The notes beneath the pieces were generated by a model. It had not been told where the DNA came from and did no database searches. It saw only the letters and a list, made by a program, of their open reading frames with translations. A stretch of 36,019 bases of DNA from Planctomyces sp. Its GTDB lineage: Bacteria; Planctomycetota; Planctomycetia; Planctomycetales; Planctomycetaceae. Location of the stretch: assembly GCA_002702685.1 (NCBI GenBank), contig PABD01000148.1, forward strand, positions 1 through 36,019. Direction: 5' to 3'. Both the position numbers and the translations under genes were made by a program. This document shows positions 17,299 to 23,215 of this stretch, piece by piece; position 1 is the first letter of the stretch, and every line of letters starts with the position of its first letter.

Positions 17299-17733
17299 TC
17301 ACTCTTGGGGCGGGGTTTCATTTTCCTCGGTTCGCGAAGAAGTGGCTATTCCGGCCCTCCTACGCTGAAACCATTCAAGCAGAAAAATAATTCCCACGAT
17401 GGCTGCAAAAAAAGCACTTATTGCGAGCGGCACCATCAAAGCCGCAGCGACAAATTCCCAGATAAGTTGACCAAATGAGACTTCGGATGCCGAGTTTTTG
17501 GCATCCTGATATTTTTCTGCTAACACAAGTGTTCCGAAAAACAAACCGGGAGCGACGACCATCACGACCTGCATTCCACCGTACCTGTCGCGGGCAAACC
17601 AGGAGAGCGCAAGACAAATGGGAAGGGCAATGATCAAAGTGGACCATAACGGCAGAAATATCGCCCAGCTGAGAGCGGTCAATGCAATCATAAACAGATT
17701 CAATGGGATGATATTGCGCTCGTTGTGGTCCAT
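17299..17733 (-). CDS. small polytopic membrane protein of unknown function
   Basis: This 144-aa protein has about four hydrophobic segments (near 10-27, 29-46, 54-73 and 88-118), an RDRYGG turn and a charged C-terminal tail (QRRRAG...RTEENETPPQE) likely in the cytoplasm. I recognise no family. The ATG at 17733 has only weak purine content upstream. It is isolated, with 162 bp to the cytochrome gene on one side and a divergent small-gene cluster on the other. Confidence 0.65.
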   Translation of the reverse strand: MDHNERNIIPLNLFMIALTALSWAIFLPLWSTLIIALPICLALSWFARDRYGGMQVVMVVAPGLFFGTLVLAEKYQDAKNSASEVSFGQLIWEFVAAALMVPLAISAFFAAIVGIIFLLEWFQRRRAGIATSSRTEENETPPQE

Positions 17734-17942
17734 AAGCTTACGTCATTCTGAAAATCATTCTCTCCGATTTCGGATAGTTCACTTTTTTAGCGAGCGTTGA
17801 CCATTCAGGAGTCGCTGTTTCAGATGGCAAACAAATTGGCTCCCGCCTGAAGCACTTTCATTTTGCTTCCCGAACCATTTTGGCCTGACCGTGTCCGAAA
17901 AAAAGAGAAAACTGATCGACATTCATTATCAGGAGGTTTCCC

Positions 17943-18002
17943 ATGAGTAATCAGCATCACGACCAGAACGACGAGCGGCCCTTTTTTCGAGACGATGAGT
18001 AA
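17943..18002 (+). CDS. 19-aa leader ORF coupled to the SEC-C gene
   Basis: A 19-codon frame ([19 protein letters not shown]) begins six bases after a perfect AGGAGG. It is polar and acidic with no membrane segment. Its last codons overlap the start of the SEC-C frame (ATGAGTAA shared in two frames), so ribosomes that finish it can restart on the next gene. It may be only a translation-coupling leader or a real micropeptide. Confidence 0.5.
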   Translation: MSNQHHDQNDERPFFRDDE

Positions 18003-18162
18003 GCGTCGTCGTGGATTCCCGTCCGAGACACAAGTCGGACGGGGAGTGCGAATTGTCCACGGCGAGAAACAGCTGGAAGAAAAGCTGGGGAGGAACGACC
18101 TCTGCCCCTGTCATTCCGGTAAACGCTTCAAAAGATGTTGTCTGAAGAAAGGCTGCTTTTGA
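17995..18162 (+). CDS. 55-aa SEC-C zinc-motif protein
   Basis: This 55-residue basic protein begins MSKRRRGFP and ends in a clear SEC-C motif: [19 protein letters not shown] at about 31-49, with the CxC-x8-CC zinc ligands C37, C39, C48 and C49, plus a last Cys at 54. SEC-C motifs occur at the end of SecA and as small accessory modules that bind zinc and ribosomes or nucleic acid; here nothing else is attached. An in-frame stop at 17944-17946 and no other start codon fix the ATG at 17995. It has no strong ribosome site of its own and overlaps the 19-codon ORF, so translation is probably coupled. It is followed by an intrinsic terminator and then the kinase and Thg1-like genes. Confidence 0.7.
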   Translation: MSKRRRGFPSETQVGRGVRIVHGEKQLEEKLGRNDLCPCHSGKRFKRCCLKKGCF

Positions 18163-18202
18163 TGGCGTGAACCGGGACCACTACTTTTAGACAGTGAATC
18201 AC

Positions 18203-18245
18203 AACAGCCCAACCGGTTCAGGGCATCGGTTGGGCTGTTTTATTT
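18203..18245 (+). terminator. intrinsic terminator between the SEC-C and kinase genes
   Basis: Perfect 13-bp arms AACAGCCCAACCG (18203-18215) and CGGTTGGGCTGTT (18227-18239) with an 11-base loop, followed by TTTATTT. It ends 12 bases before the ATG of the kinase gene, too close to leave room for a separate promoter, so kinase expression must come from read-through or from a promoter inside or before the hairpin. Confidence 0.85.
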
Positions 18246-18256
18246 GGGGCAGGCGA

Positions 18257-18697
18257 ATGGATGCGATCATCTTTATCGGACTACAGGCTTCGGGCAAATC
18301 GACATTTTACCGCGAACGGTTCTTCGACAAGCACGTGCGCATCAGTCTCGACCAACTGCGTACGCGATACCGTGAACAACGTATTCTCACCGCATGCCTC
18401 GAAACACAGCAACGTTTCGTGGTCGAAAACACGAATCCCCGGATTGCGGATCGAAAGAAGTATATCGACGTCGCACGGAAGGCCAACTACCGCGTTGTCG
18501 GGTATTACTTCCGGTCGCAGGTTTCGGAATGTCTCGCCCGCAATTCGGGTCGCAACAATCGAGTTCCGGACGTCGCCATCCTGGCAACGGCCGCGAAGTT
18601 GGAACTGCCTTCCATGGCCGAGGGCTTCGATGACTTGAAATACGTACGCCTTGGGGATTCCGGGTTTCTTATTGAGGATTGGAAGAATGAATTTTGA
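18257..18697 (+). CDS. P-loop polynucleotide-kinase-like protein (AAA_33)
   Basis: This 146-aa protein has the minimal T4-Pnkp-type 5'-kinase fold. Walker A is GLQASGKST at 8-16, a substrate-strand block ISLDQLRTRY is at 29-38, VVENTNPRIADRKKYIDVAR at 55-74 matches the vvDnTN...R..yi pattern of the kinase core, and the arginine-rich lid is CLARNSGRNNRVP at 92-104. Such kinases phosphorylate 5'-OH ends of RNA or DNA. The gene overlaps the Thg1-like gene by 11 bp, so the two proteins are probably made together. An RNA 5'-end repair role is inference: the kinase would supply the 5'-phosphate that Thg1-like enzymes need. The ATG with AGGCGA just upstream is preferred; the frame is open to 18194, but that part would be encoded by the terminator hairpin. 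Confidence 0.8.
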   Translation: MDAIIFIGLQASGKSTFYRERFFDKHVRISLDQLRTRYREQRILTACLETQQRFVVENTNPRIADRKKYIDVARKANYRVVGYYFRSQVSECLARNSGRNNRVPDVAILATAAKLELPSMAEGFDDLKYVRLGDSGFLIEDWKNEF

Positions 18698-19307
18698 TGA
18701 GTTCGACAGGAAGATGCGCGTTTTTGAAACAGCGTCTGACCAATGCGTGCTGCCGGAGATCTATATGGTGGCGCGCCTTGATGGACGCAGTTTCACACGA
18801 TTGACCAGGGAAGTCGCCCGGTTTGATGCTCCATTCGACGAGCGGTTTCGCGATTTGATGACCGAGACAGCGCGATCATTGATGACGTGCGGATTTCGAG
18901 TTCGTTATGCCTACACGCAGAGTGATGAAATCTCTCTGCTGCTTGATCGGGATGAAGCCCTGTTCGGACGCAAACTGCGAAAACTCAACTCGACCCTCGC
19001 GGGCGAAGCGAGTGCTCAGTTTTCTATTCGGCTCGGTCGACCTGCGTGTTTCGATTGTCGCATTTCCCAATTACCCAACCCGGAACTTGTCATCGACTAT
19101 TTCCGCTGGCGGAATGAAGATGCCGCTCGGAACGCGCTCAACGCCTGGTGCTACTGGACGCTCCGACGCAGTGGACGCGACCCGCAGACGGCGACCCGGG
19201 AAACGTTGGGTATGCCTGTCGCGGAAAAGAATGAACTGCTGTTCGGATTCGGCATCAACTTCAAAGACGTACCCGCCTGGCAGAAGCGGGGGACCGGTCT
19301 GTATTAG
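18687..19307 (+). CDS. Thg1-like 3'-5' RNA polymerase, ended early by an amber codon
   Basis: The 206-aa product belongs to the tRNA-His guanylyltransferase superfamily. It has VARLDGRSFTRLT at 28-40 (metal ligand D32), YTQSDEISLLL at 76-86 (D80/E81), the FDCRI strand at 122-126, YFRWRNEDAARNALNAWCYW at 138-157 and GFGINFKDVPAWQKRGTGLY at 187-206. The family adds nucleotides to RNA 5' ends in the 3'-5' direction; bacterial members repair truncated tRNAs. The frame is stopped by TAG at 19305-19307 directly after GLY, where relatives continue with an aromatic residue and a conserved tail. That tail is intact in frame for 45 more codons (19308-19445). The catalytic motifs all lie before the stop, so activity may be retained. 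It overlaps the kinase gene by 11 bp. Confidence 0.8.
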   Translation: MNFDEFDRKMRVFETASDQCVLPEIYMVARLDGRSFTRLTREVARFDAPFDERFRDLMTETARSLMTCGFRVRYAYTQSDEISLLLDRDEALFGRKLRKLNSTLAGEASAQFSIRLGRPACFDCRISQLPNPELVIDYFRWRNEDAARNALNAWCYWTLRRSGRDPQTATRETLGMPVAEKNELLFGFGINFKDVPAWQKRGTGLY

Positions 19308-19445
19308 GAAGAATACGACAAGCAGGGGACTGACCCACGAACCGGCGCGAGTGTCGTTTCCCGGAGACGGCGGATCTGTACGGACTTCGACCTCCCCTTG
19401 AAACATGCGTATGCGGACTGGATCGCCCGGCGTTTCCTGCTGTGA
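19308..19445 (+). pseudogene. in-frame C-terminal tail of the Thg1-like gene after the amber codon
   Basis: Beyond the TAG, the same frame reads EEYDKQGTDPRTGASVV, then SRRRRICTDFDLPLKHAYAD and WIARRFLL before a TGA at 19443-19445. This fits the tail of bacterial Thg1-like proteins (acidic start, PxTG turn, RRR cluster, DLP motif). With it the protein would be 252 aa, the normal length. The lack of further stops or frameshifts suggests a recent TGG-to-TAG change, a sequencing error, or stop-codon read-through. Confidence 0.7.
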
Positions 19446-19496
19446 ACTTGGGCATGGGAGTTTTCCCCACCCGCTGGCTCCCCACCATGCCCAAGT
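19446..19496. repeat. 12-bp inverted repeat hairpin after the Thg1-like frame
   Basis: ACTTGGGCATGG (19446-19457) and CCATGCCCAAGT (19485-19496) are perfect inverse copies; a GGGAG/CTCCC pair extends the stem inside. No T run follows on either strand, so it is not a standard terminator. It begins exactly after the TGA that would end the full-length Thg1-like frame. It could be an mRNA 3' stability element or a small dispersed repeat. Confidence 0.6.
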
Positions 19497-19543
19497 CTCG
19501 TCTCTTCACCCGCCCGGTACAAACTCAAGCGAGAGCTGCCAAA

Positions 19544-19588
19544 GATGTAAGGACAATGTGAAACATTTTTGCAACTTACGCTTACATC
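19544..19588. repeat. 8-bp inverted repeat upstream of the OB-fold gene
   Basis: GATGTAAG (19544-19551) and CTTACATC (19581-19588) are perfect inverse copies 29 bases apart, ending 17 bases before the ATG at 19606. They could be operator half-sites or form a leader hairpin near the ribosome site (GGGAG). Confidence 0.35.
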
Positions 19589-19605
19589 AATACGCGGGAG
19601 AAAAC

Positions 19606-20274
19606 ATGATGAATTCAAGACTTTTAGCGACCTCGCTTATGACACTTTCAGCGATTCTGCTGTGGAGTACAGCGGGCATGGCTCAGAACGAAAATCCATA
19701 TGCCCAGGCAGATGATACCTGGATCAGTCTGGATGGGACGGTCGATTCCGTCAGTGAAGATTCCTTCGTGCTCAACTACGGAGCGGGAACGATCTCCGTG
19801 GAGATGGATGATGACGATCGGGATTCCACCGAGTATCGCTTCGACAAGGGAATGAAAGTTCGCGTGACCGGCGTTATCGATGACGACTTCTTCGAAACGA
19901 CCTCTATCGATGCGAGCAGCGTCTATATCGAAGAACTCGGTACTTACTTCTTTGCCGACGCGGATACCGACGACTACGACTGGAGCAACTGGTGGTACAT
20001 GGACACGAACGTCGTCGCTCCTGCCGCCGCCACGATCCGGGGAACGGTAACCTCGGTTGATCCAGACGATGATGAATTCGTCATTAGTACCGGAACAAAC
20101 CAGCTGCGAGTCGAAACAGAAGAGATGTCCTATAATCCGCTTGATAATGACGGTTACCAGCGAATTGGCGTAGGAGATCGCGTCAGTGTAAGTGGCGAGA
20201 TGGATGAAGACTTCTTCGAAATCGAAGGTCACGTGGAACTCGTCGCCAACTCCGTCGTGGTGCTTTCCGACTGA
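19606..20274 (+). CDS. secreted tandem OB-like domain protein
   Basis: This 222-aa protein has a Sec signal peptide (about 1-26, ending STAGMAQ) and two similar beta-rich domains. Domain 1 (about 38-112) has SLDGTVDSVSEDSFVLNYG and KVRVTGVIDDDFFETTSIDA; domain 2 (about 135-220) has ATIRGTVTSVDPDDDEFVIS and RVSVSGEMDEDFFEIEG. The shared pattern GTVxSV...D.F.I..G, GxxVxVxGxxDxDFFE looks like an OB-fold of the DUF5666 or BOF type; no enzyme residues are seen. The linker is very acidic (DADTDDYDWSNWWYMD). GGGAG five bases before ATG-ATG supports the start. A terminator at 20327 ends the transcript. A role in periplasmic ligand or cation binding is only a guess. Confidence 0.75.
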   Translation: MMNSRLLATSLMTLSAILLWSTAGMAQNENPYAQADDTWISLDGTVDSVSEDSFVLNYGAGTISVEMDDDDRDSTEYRFDKGMKVRVTGVIDDDFFETTSIDASSVYIEELGTYFFADADTDDYDWSNWWYMDTNVVAPAAATIRGTVTSVDPDDDEFVISTGTNQLRVETEEMSYNPLDNDGYQRIGVGDRVSVSGEMDEDFFEIEGHVELVANSVVVLSD

Positions 20275-20326
20275 AACATCACTCGCTGATCTGACCTGAA
20301 TCAAATGGTCATCTGAATCAAAGGAC

Positions 20327-20364
20327 AAAGGCGTTCGGAATCTCATTTCCGAACGCCTTTTTTT
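20327..20364 (+). terminator. intrinsic terminator after the OB-fold gene
   Basis: Perfect 14-bp arms AAAGGCGTTCGGAA (20327-20340) and TTCCGAACGCCTTT (20347-20360) around a six-base loop, followed by more T. It lies between convergent genes and may serve the TPR gene on the minus strand too, though the T run there is interrupted. Confidence 0.88.
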
Positions 20365-20392
20365 CGTTTGTGTTGGCTAGCAGGGAATTTGC

Positions 20393-21184
20393 TTATTCCT
20401 CCTCAAGCGAAGCCGCCTGCTCCCGATCCGCCGACGCTTTGTCTTCGTCGCCGAGTGCGACGTAGGCCTCGGCGCGATTGCGCAATGCTACCGGTGAATT
20501 GGGATAGAGTTCGATTGTTTGAGTGAAATCGGCGATTGCGTTTTCGTATTCCTTCTGTTCGAGATAGATCTCTCCACGCGTGAAATAACCCGGGTGAGAC
20601 TCCGGAGCACGCTCGATATAAATGTCGATGTCCGCGAGTGCCTTTTCGAGATTCTTCGCATCCTGCCAGGTCCGCGCTCGCCACAGGTAGACAGCATCGT
20701 TTTTCGGATCGAGTTCCAACGCCCGGTTATAGTCCTCGATCGAACGATCCAAGTTTTTCTGGTGGTGGTAAGCGAAACCACGGTATTGAAAATCAATACT
20801 GGTTTGTCGGTAGTCGATAACACTGGTGTAGTCGGAAATTGCCTTATCGTATTCCCTGTTATGCAGATAGGCGGTTGCCCGCTCAAATAGAACCTCCGGG
20901 TCGCGAGAATCGATTTTGAGCGATTGAGTGTAATCAGCGACTGCTCTATCGAGCAGCAATGCCTCTCTGTGCGCTTTTCCACGCGCGATGTAAGCATCCC
21001 GGTAGTCCGGATCGAGACTGACCGCGATGGTGTATTCTTCTATCGCCGCCGCCTCGTTTCCCGCAGCCAGAAAAGTATCGCCCGCCGCCTTGTGCTCCTG
21101 CGGATTTCCCCGATTGCAGCCGGTGATCAGGAGCAGGGGAGACAGCGCGATCACGGCTAGATACGAATTGATTGTCTTCTTCAT
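20393..21184 (-). CDS. TPR-repeat lipoprotein
   Basis: This 263-aa protein has a lipoprotein signal with lipobox ITGC (Cys23), followed by about seven tetratricopeptide repeats from residue 33 to the end, for example AIEEYTIAVSLDPD, AVADYTQSLKID, AISDYTSVIDY, SIEDYNRALELDPK, ALADIDIYIERAPE and AIADFTQTIELYPN. The protein is probably anchored to a membrane facing the periplasm and used for protein-protein contact. GGAG six bases before the ATG supports the start. The C-terminus is acidic (EQAASLEEE). No clear partner gene is adjacent. Confidence 0.88.
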   Translation of the reverse strand: MKKTINSYLAVIALSPLLLITGCNRGNPQEHKAAGDTFLAAGNEAAAIEEYTIAVSLDPDYRDAYIARGKAHREALLLDRAVADYTQSLKIDSRDPEVLFERATAYLHNREYDKAISDYTSVIDYRQTSIDFQYRGFAYHHQKNLDRSIEDYNRALELDPKNDAVYLWRARTWQDAKNLEKALADIDIYIERAPESHPGYFTRGEIYLEQKEYENAIADFTQTIELYPNSPVALRNRAEAYVALGDEDKASADREQAASLEEE

Positions 21185-21357
21185 GGTTCACTCCGGAGAA
21201 ACGATAGAGAACGTGGCGGTTATCTCTCGTGTTGTTCGGGTGCGCGGCAGGAATATTGTATCAATCTCTTGATCTCACCTCAGAAAGAGCAATGAGACAA
21301 GTGCAGACCGGTCGATCGCGGCGATATTCCGGCGAAAACCAACGGCAGTCAGGAAAT

Positions 21358-21396
21358 GAAAAAAGACCTTGCTTCCTTAGAGAAAGCAAGGTCTTT
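21358..21396 (-). terminator. intrinsic terminator after tRNA-Arg
   Basis: On the minus strand AAAGACCTTGCTT and AAGCAAGGTCTTT form a 13-bp stem followed by T6, directly after the tRNA 3' end. This supports a single-tRNA transcript. Confidence 0.85.
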
Positions 21397-21399
21397 AAG

Positions 21400-21473
21400 T
21401 ACACCCGGAGGGATTCGAACCCCCAACCCCCGGTTCCGAAGACCGGTGCTCTATCCAATTGAGCTACGGGTGC
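21400..21473 (-). tRNA. tRNA-Arg (anticodon UCG)
   Basis: A 74-nt cloverleaf on the minus strand: acceptor GCACCCG/CGGGTGT, D arm GCTC...GAGC, anticodon stem CCGGT/ACCGG with loop CTTCGGA (anticodon TCG, reading CGA), T arm with loop TTCGAAT, and discriminator A. CCA is not encoded. The first acceptor pair is G1:U72, a wobble, which is unusual. A terminator follows directly and a plausible promoter lies upstream. Confidence 0.95.
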
Positions 21474-21496
21474 GTCCAGCATTGCTGGTGCGACGT

Positions 21497-21524
21497 AGTT
21501 TAGCAGAATCATTCAATTCCGCAA
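21497..21524 (-). promoter_or_regulatory. possible tRNA-Arg promoter
   Basis: On the minus strand TTGCGG, a 16-base spacer and TAAACT end 24 bases before the tRNA 5' end. Both boxes are imperfect but the position is right. Confidence 0.35.
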
Positions 21525-21601
21525 GTTACGCGGCAGCAACGATGTCGACACGGCGGGGCCGCGGCGAGTTCGGGATGAACTGGTGAAAAACAGTTTCGAT
21601 T

Positions 21602-22258
21602 TCAGAAGCCAAAGGACCGCTGAATGATTCCGAAGACCATTTCGTAAGCGTTCCCCCAGGAGTTTTCGCGGAAAAACTCCACCGGTTCATCCGGGCTGCC
21701 AATAAATGGGCGGAGAACCCAGCCCATTTGAATTCCTACGAAACTGTAAATGAGCAGCCAGAGGACGAGCATCAGCCGGTGCAGGGGATTCTGGCGAATG
21801 AGGGGGCGATAGAATTTGAGCAGAATGAACTGGGCCGAGATACTCGCCACGGCGAACATCAGCCCATTGAAGAGGATCGCCCGCCCATAGTCATCAAACG
21901 ACAGATACCAGAGGATGGTATAGGGCGCGAGCGAAAAAAGGATCACTGTCAGCCCAGCCTGAGTTGCCAGCAGGGCCGAAAGGACTTTGCCGAAATCATT
22001 TCGCAGTCCCGCCAGGGTATTCACGACGAAGAAACTGGGCAGACTGATGGAGAAGGTCGCGAGCAGGAGCAGGGGAACCTTCGTGCCGGAATACACCACC
22101 TGCCACAGCCGATCCGCCGACAATCCGCCGTATGTCCCCATCACCGCGCCGTACCCCCCTCCGAGTACGATCACCAGTAAGGGAAGCACACGCAGGGAGG
22201 GTAGAGCCTGCCCGCGGGGACGGAGCAGGTGGTCGGCCTGTTGCAGATAAGAGGCCAT
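21602..22258 (-). CDS. polytopic inner-membrane protein (paralogous pair, short member)
   Basis: This 218-aa hydrophobic protein has about five membrane segments. It aligns by eye with its upstream neighbour: KVPLLLLATFSISLPSFFVVN against KVPALFLLTLLITFPSLYVFN, ILLKFYRPLI against a similar LKFLL segment, and VGIQMGWVLRPFIGSP against VGAQMSWVLRPFIGDP. No family with known activity comes to mind; the layout is reminiscent of Yip1-like membrane proteins. I chose the ATG at 22258 with GAGGG seven bases before it; a GTG one codon upstream is also possible. It follows its paralogue by 12 bp, so they form an operon and perhaps a heteromeric complex. Confidence 0.75.
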   Translation of the reverse strand: MASYLQQADHLLRPRGQALPSLRVLPLLVIVLGGGYGAVMGTYGGLSADRLWQVVYSGTKVPLLLLATFSISLPSFFVVNTLAGLRNDFGKVLSALLATQAGLTVILFSLAPYTILWYLSFDDYGRAILFNGLMFAVASISAQFILLKFYRPLIRQNPLHRLMLVLWLLIYSFVGIQMGWVLRPFIGSPDEPVEFFRENSWGNAYEMVFGIIQRSFGF

Positions 22259-22270
22259 CACATCACCCTC

Positions 22271-23092
22271 TTACTGAAACAGACTGAGGAAGGTGTTCAC
22301 GACCGCCTCGAAGAAGTTAGAACTGCGCGGTCGAAACCACGCGAATTCCGTATTGGGGTCGCCGATGAAGGGACGCAACACCCAACTCATCTGGGCACCG
22401 ACCAGACCGAATACGACGATCCAGCAGCGGAAGACAGTCTTCACCTCGCCACCCAGAATCGGGCCGTAAAGTTTGGCCAGTGGCCCGCTGTTCTTCTCCG
22501 GTTCCTCGACGACCTCGATTTCAAAATCGTCGTTCGGAGGGTGACTCGCTTCCACGCTCTCCGGTTCCCCTTTCTCGTCCGCCGCGAGGATTGACATCCG
22601 ATGTAATGTCTGCAGGAGAAACTTCAGTCCGAGAAAGCCGGAGACCGTGAAGATAAAGACGTTCAGCAGAATCATGAACGCGTAACTTGTCGTACTGACG
22701 GAGAAGAAGGCGACAATCAGGCCGAGCGACCCGAGCATGGCCAGCGACACCCCCAGCGCGGCGATAATCAATCGCAGTAGTTCCACAACGCCAAACCGGG
22801 AGCCGACCAGCGCGTTAAAGACATACAGCGACGGAAAGGTGATCAAGAGTGTCAACAGAAAGAGGGCGGGGACCTTGATCATCGAGGCCAACGTCTGCAG
22901 GTGATGGCCGGGGTAGTTCTGCGTCATCGCGAAGACCGACATGCAGAGCCCATACAGCATCCCCAGCACGAGGATCATCACCACAATCCGCCCGAGGGAG
23001 ATATCGAGACTCGCTGTTCGCAGCGCCTGCGGCCGGGTCTTCTCCCCTCGCAGGATCTGATCAAGTTCACGCAGCGCGCGCCAGAAGAACAT
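22271..23092 (-). CDS. polytopic inner-membrane protein (paralogous pair, long member)
   Basis: This 273-aa protein has about six membrane segments. It has an N-terminal amphipathic part (MFFWRALRELDQILRGEKT), the block shared with its neighbour (KVPALFLLTLLITFPSLYVFN and VGAQMSWVLRPFIGDP), and an extra acidic cytoplasmic loop near 170-205 (ADEKGEPESVEAS, DDFEIEVVEEPEK) absent from the short member. AAGGAG seven bases before the ATG fixes the start. It is first in a two-gene unit preceded by a promoter with a perfect palindrome. The function is unknown. Confidence 0.78.
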   Translation of the reverse strand: MFFWRALRELDQILRGEKTRPQALRTASLDISLGRIVVMILVLGMLYGLCMSVFAMTQNYPGHHLQTLASMIKVPALFLLTLLITFPSLYVFNALVGSRFGVVELLRLIIAALGVSLAMLGSLGLIVAFFSVSTTSYAFMILLNVFIFTVSGFLGLKFLLQTLHRMSILAADEKGEPESVEASHPPNDDFEIEVVEEPEKNSGPLAKLYGPILGGEVKTVFRCWIVVFGLVGAQMSWVLRPFIGDPNTEFAWFRPRSSNFFEAVVNTFLSLFQ

Positions 23093-23144
23093 CAGCGACT
23101 CCTTGAAGAGGTATCACTCCGAAAGCACGAGCATTGGTGGCTGG

Positions 23145-23174
23145 ACTATAATTAACTTTGCACAGCAAAGTCAA
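23145..23174 (-). promoter_or_regulatory. promoter for the paralogous membrane-protein pair
   Basis: Read on the minus strand: TTGACT (23174-23169), an 18-base spacer and TATAGT (23150-23145). The predicted start, near 23138, is about 46 bases before the ATG at 23092. It separates this unit from the coupled trio upstream. Confidence 0.6.
23155..23171. promoter_or_regulatory. palindromic operator candidate overlapping the promoter
   Basis: ACTTTGC-ACA-GCAAAGT, perfect 7-bp arms, overlaps the -35 box and fills the spacer of the promoter above. A dimeric repressor bound here would block polymerase. No regulator gene lies beside it. Confidence 0.5.
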
Positions 23175-23215
23175 TGCTCGATCAGTTCTTTTTCAGCGTT
23201 CTTGACTGGCGTGCT

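Noticed and set aside
18194-18256. Upstream in-frame extension of the kinase gene
   Set aside because: The added residues would be encoded by the terminator hairpin and lie before the P-loop strand that normally begins the fold.
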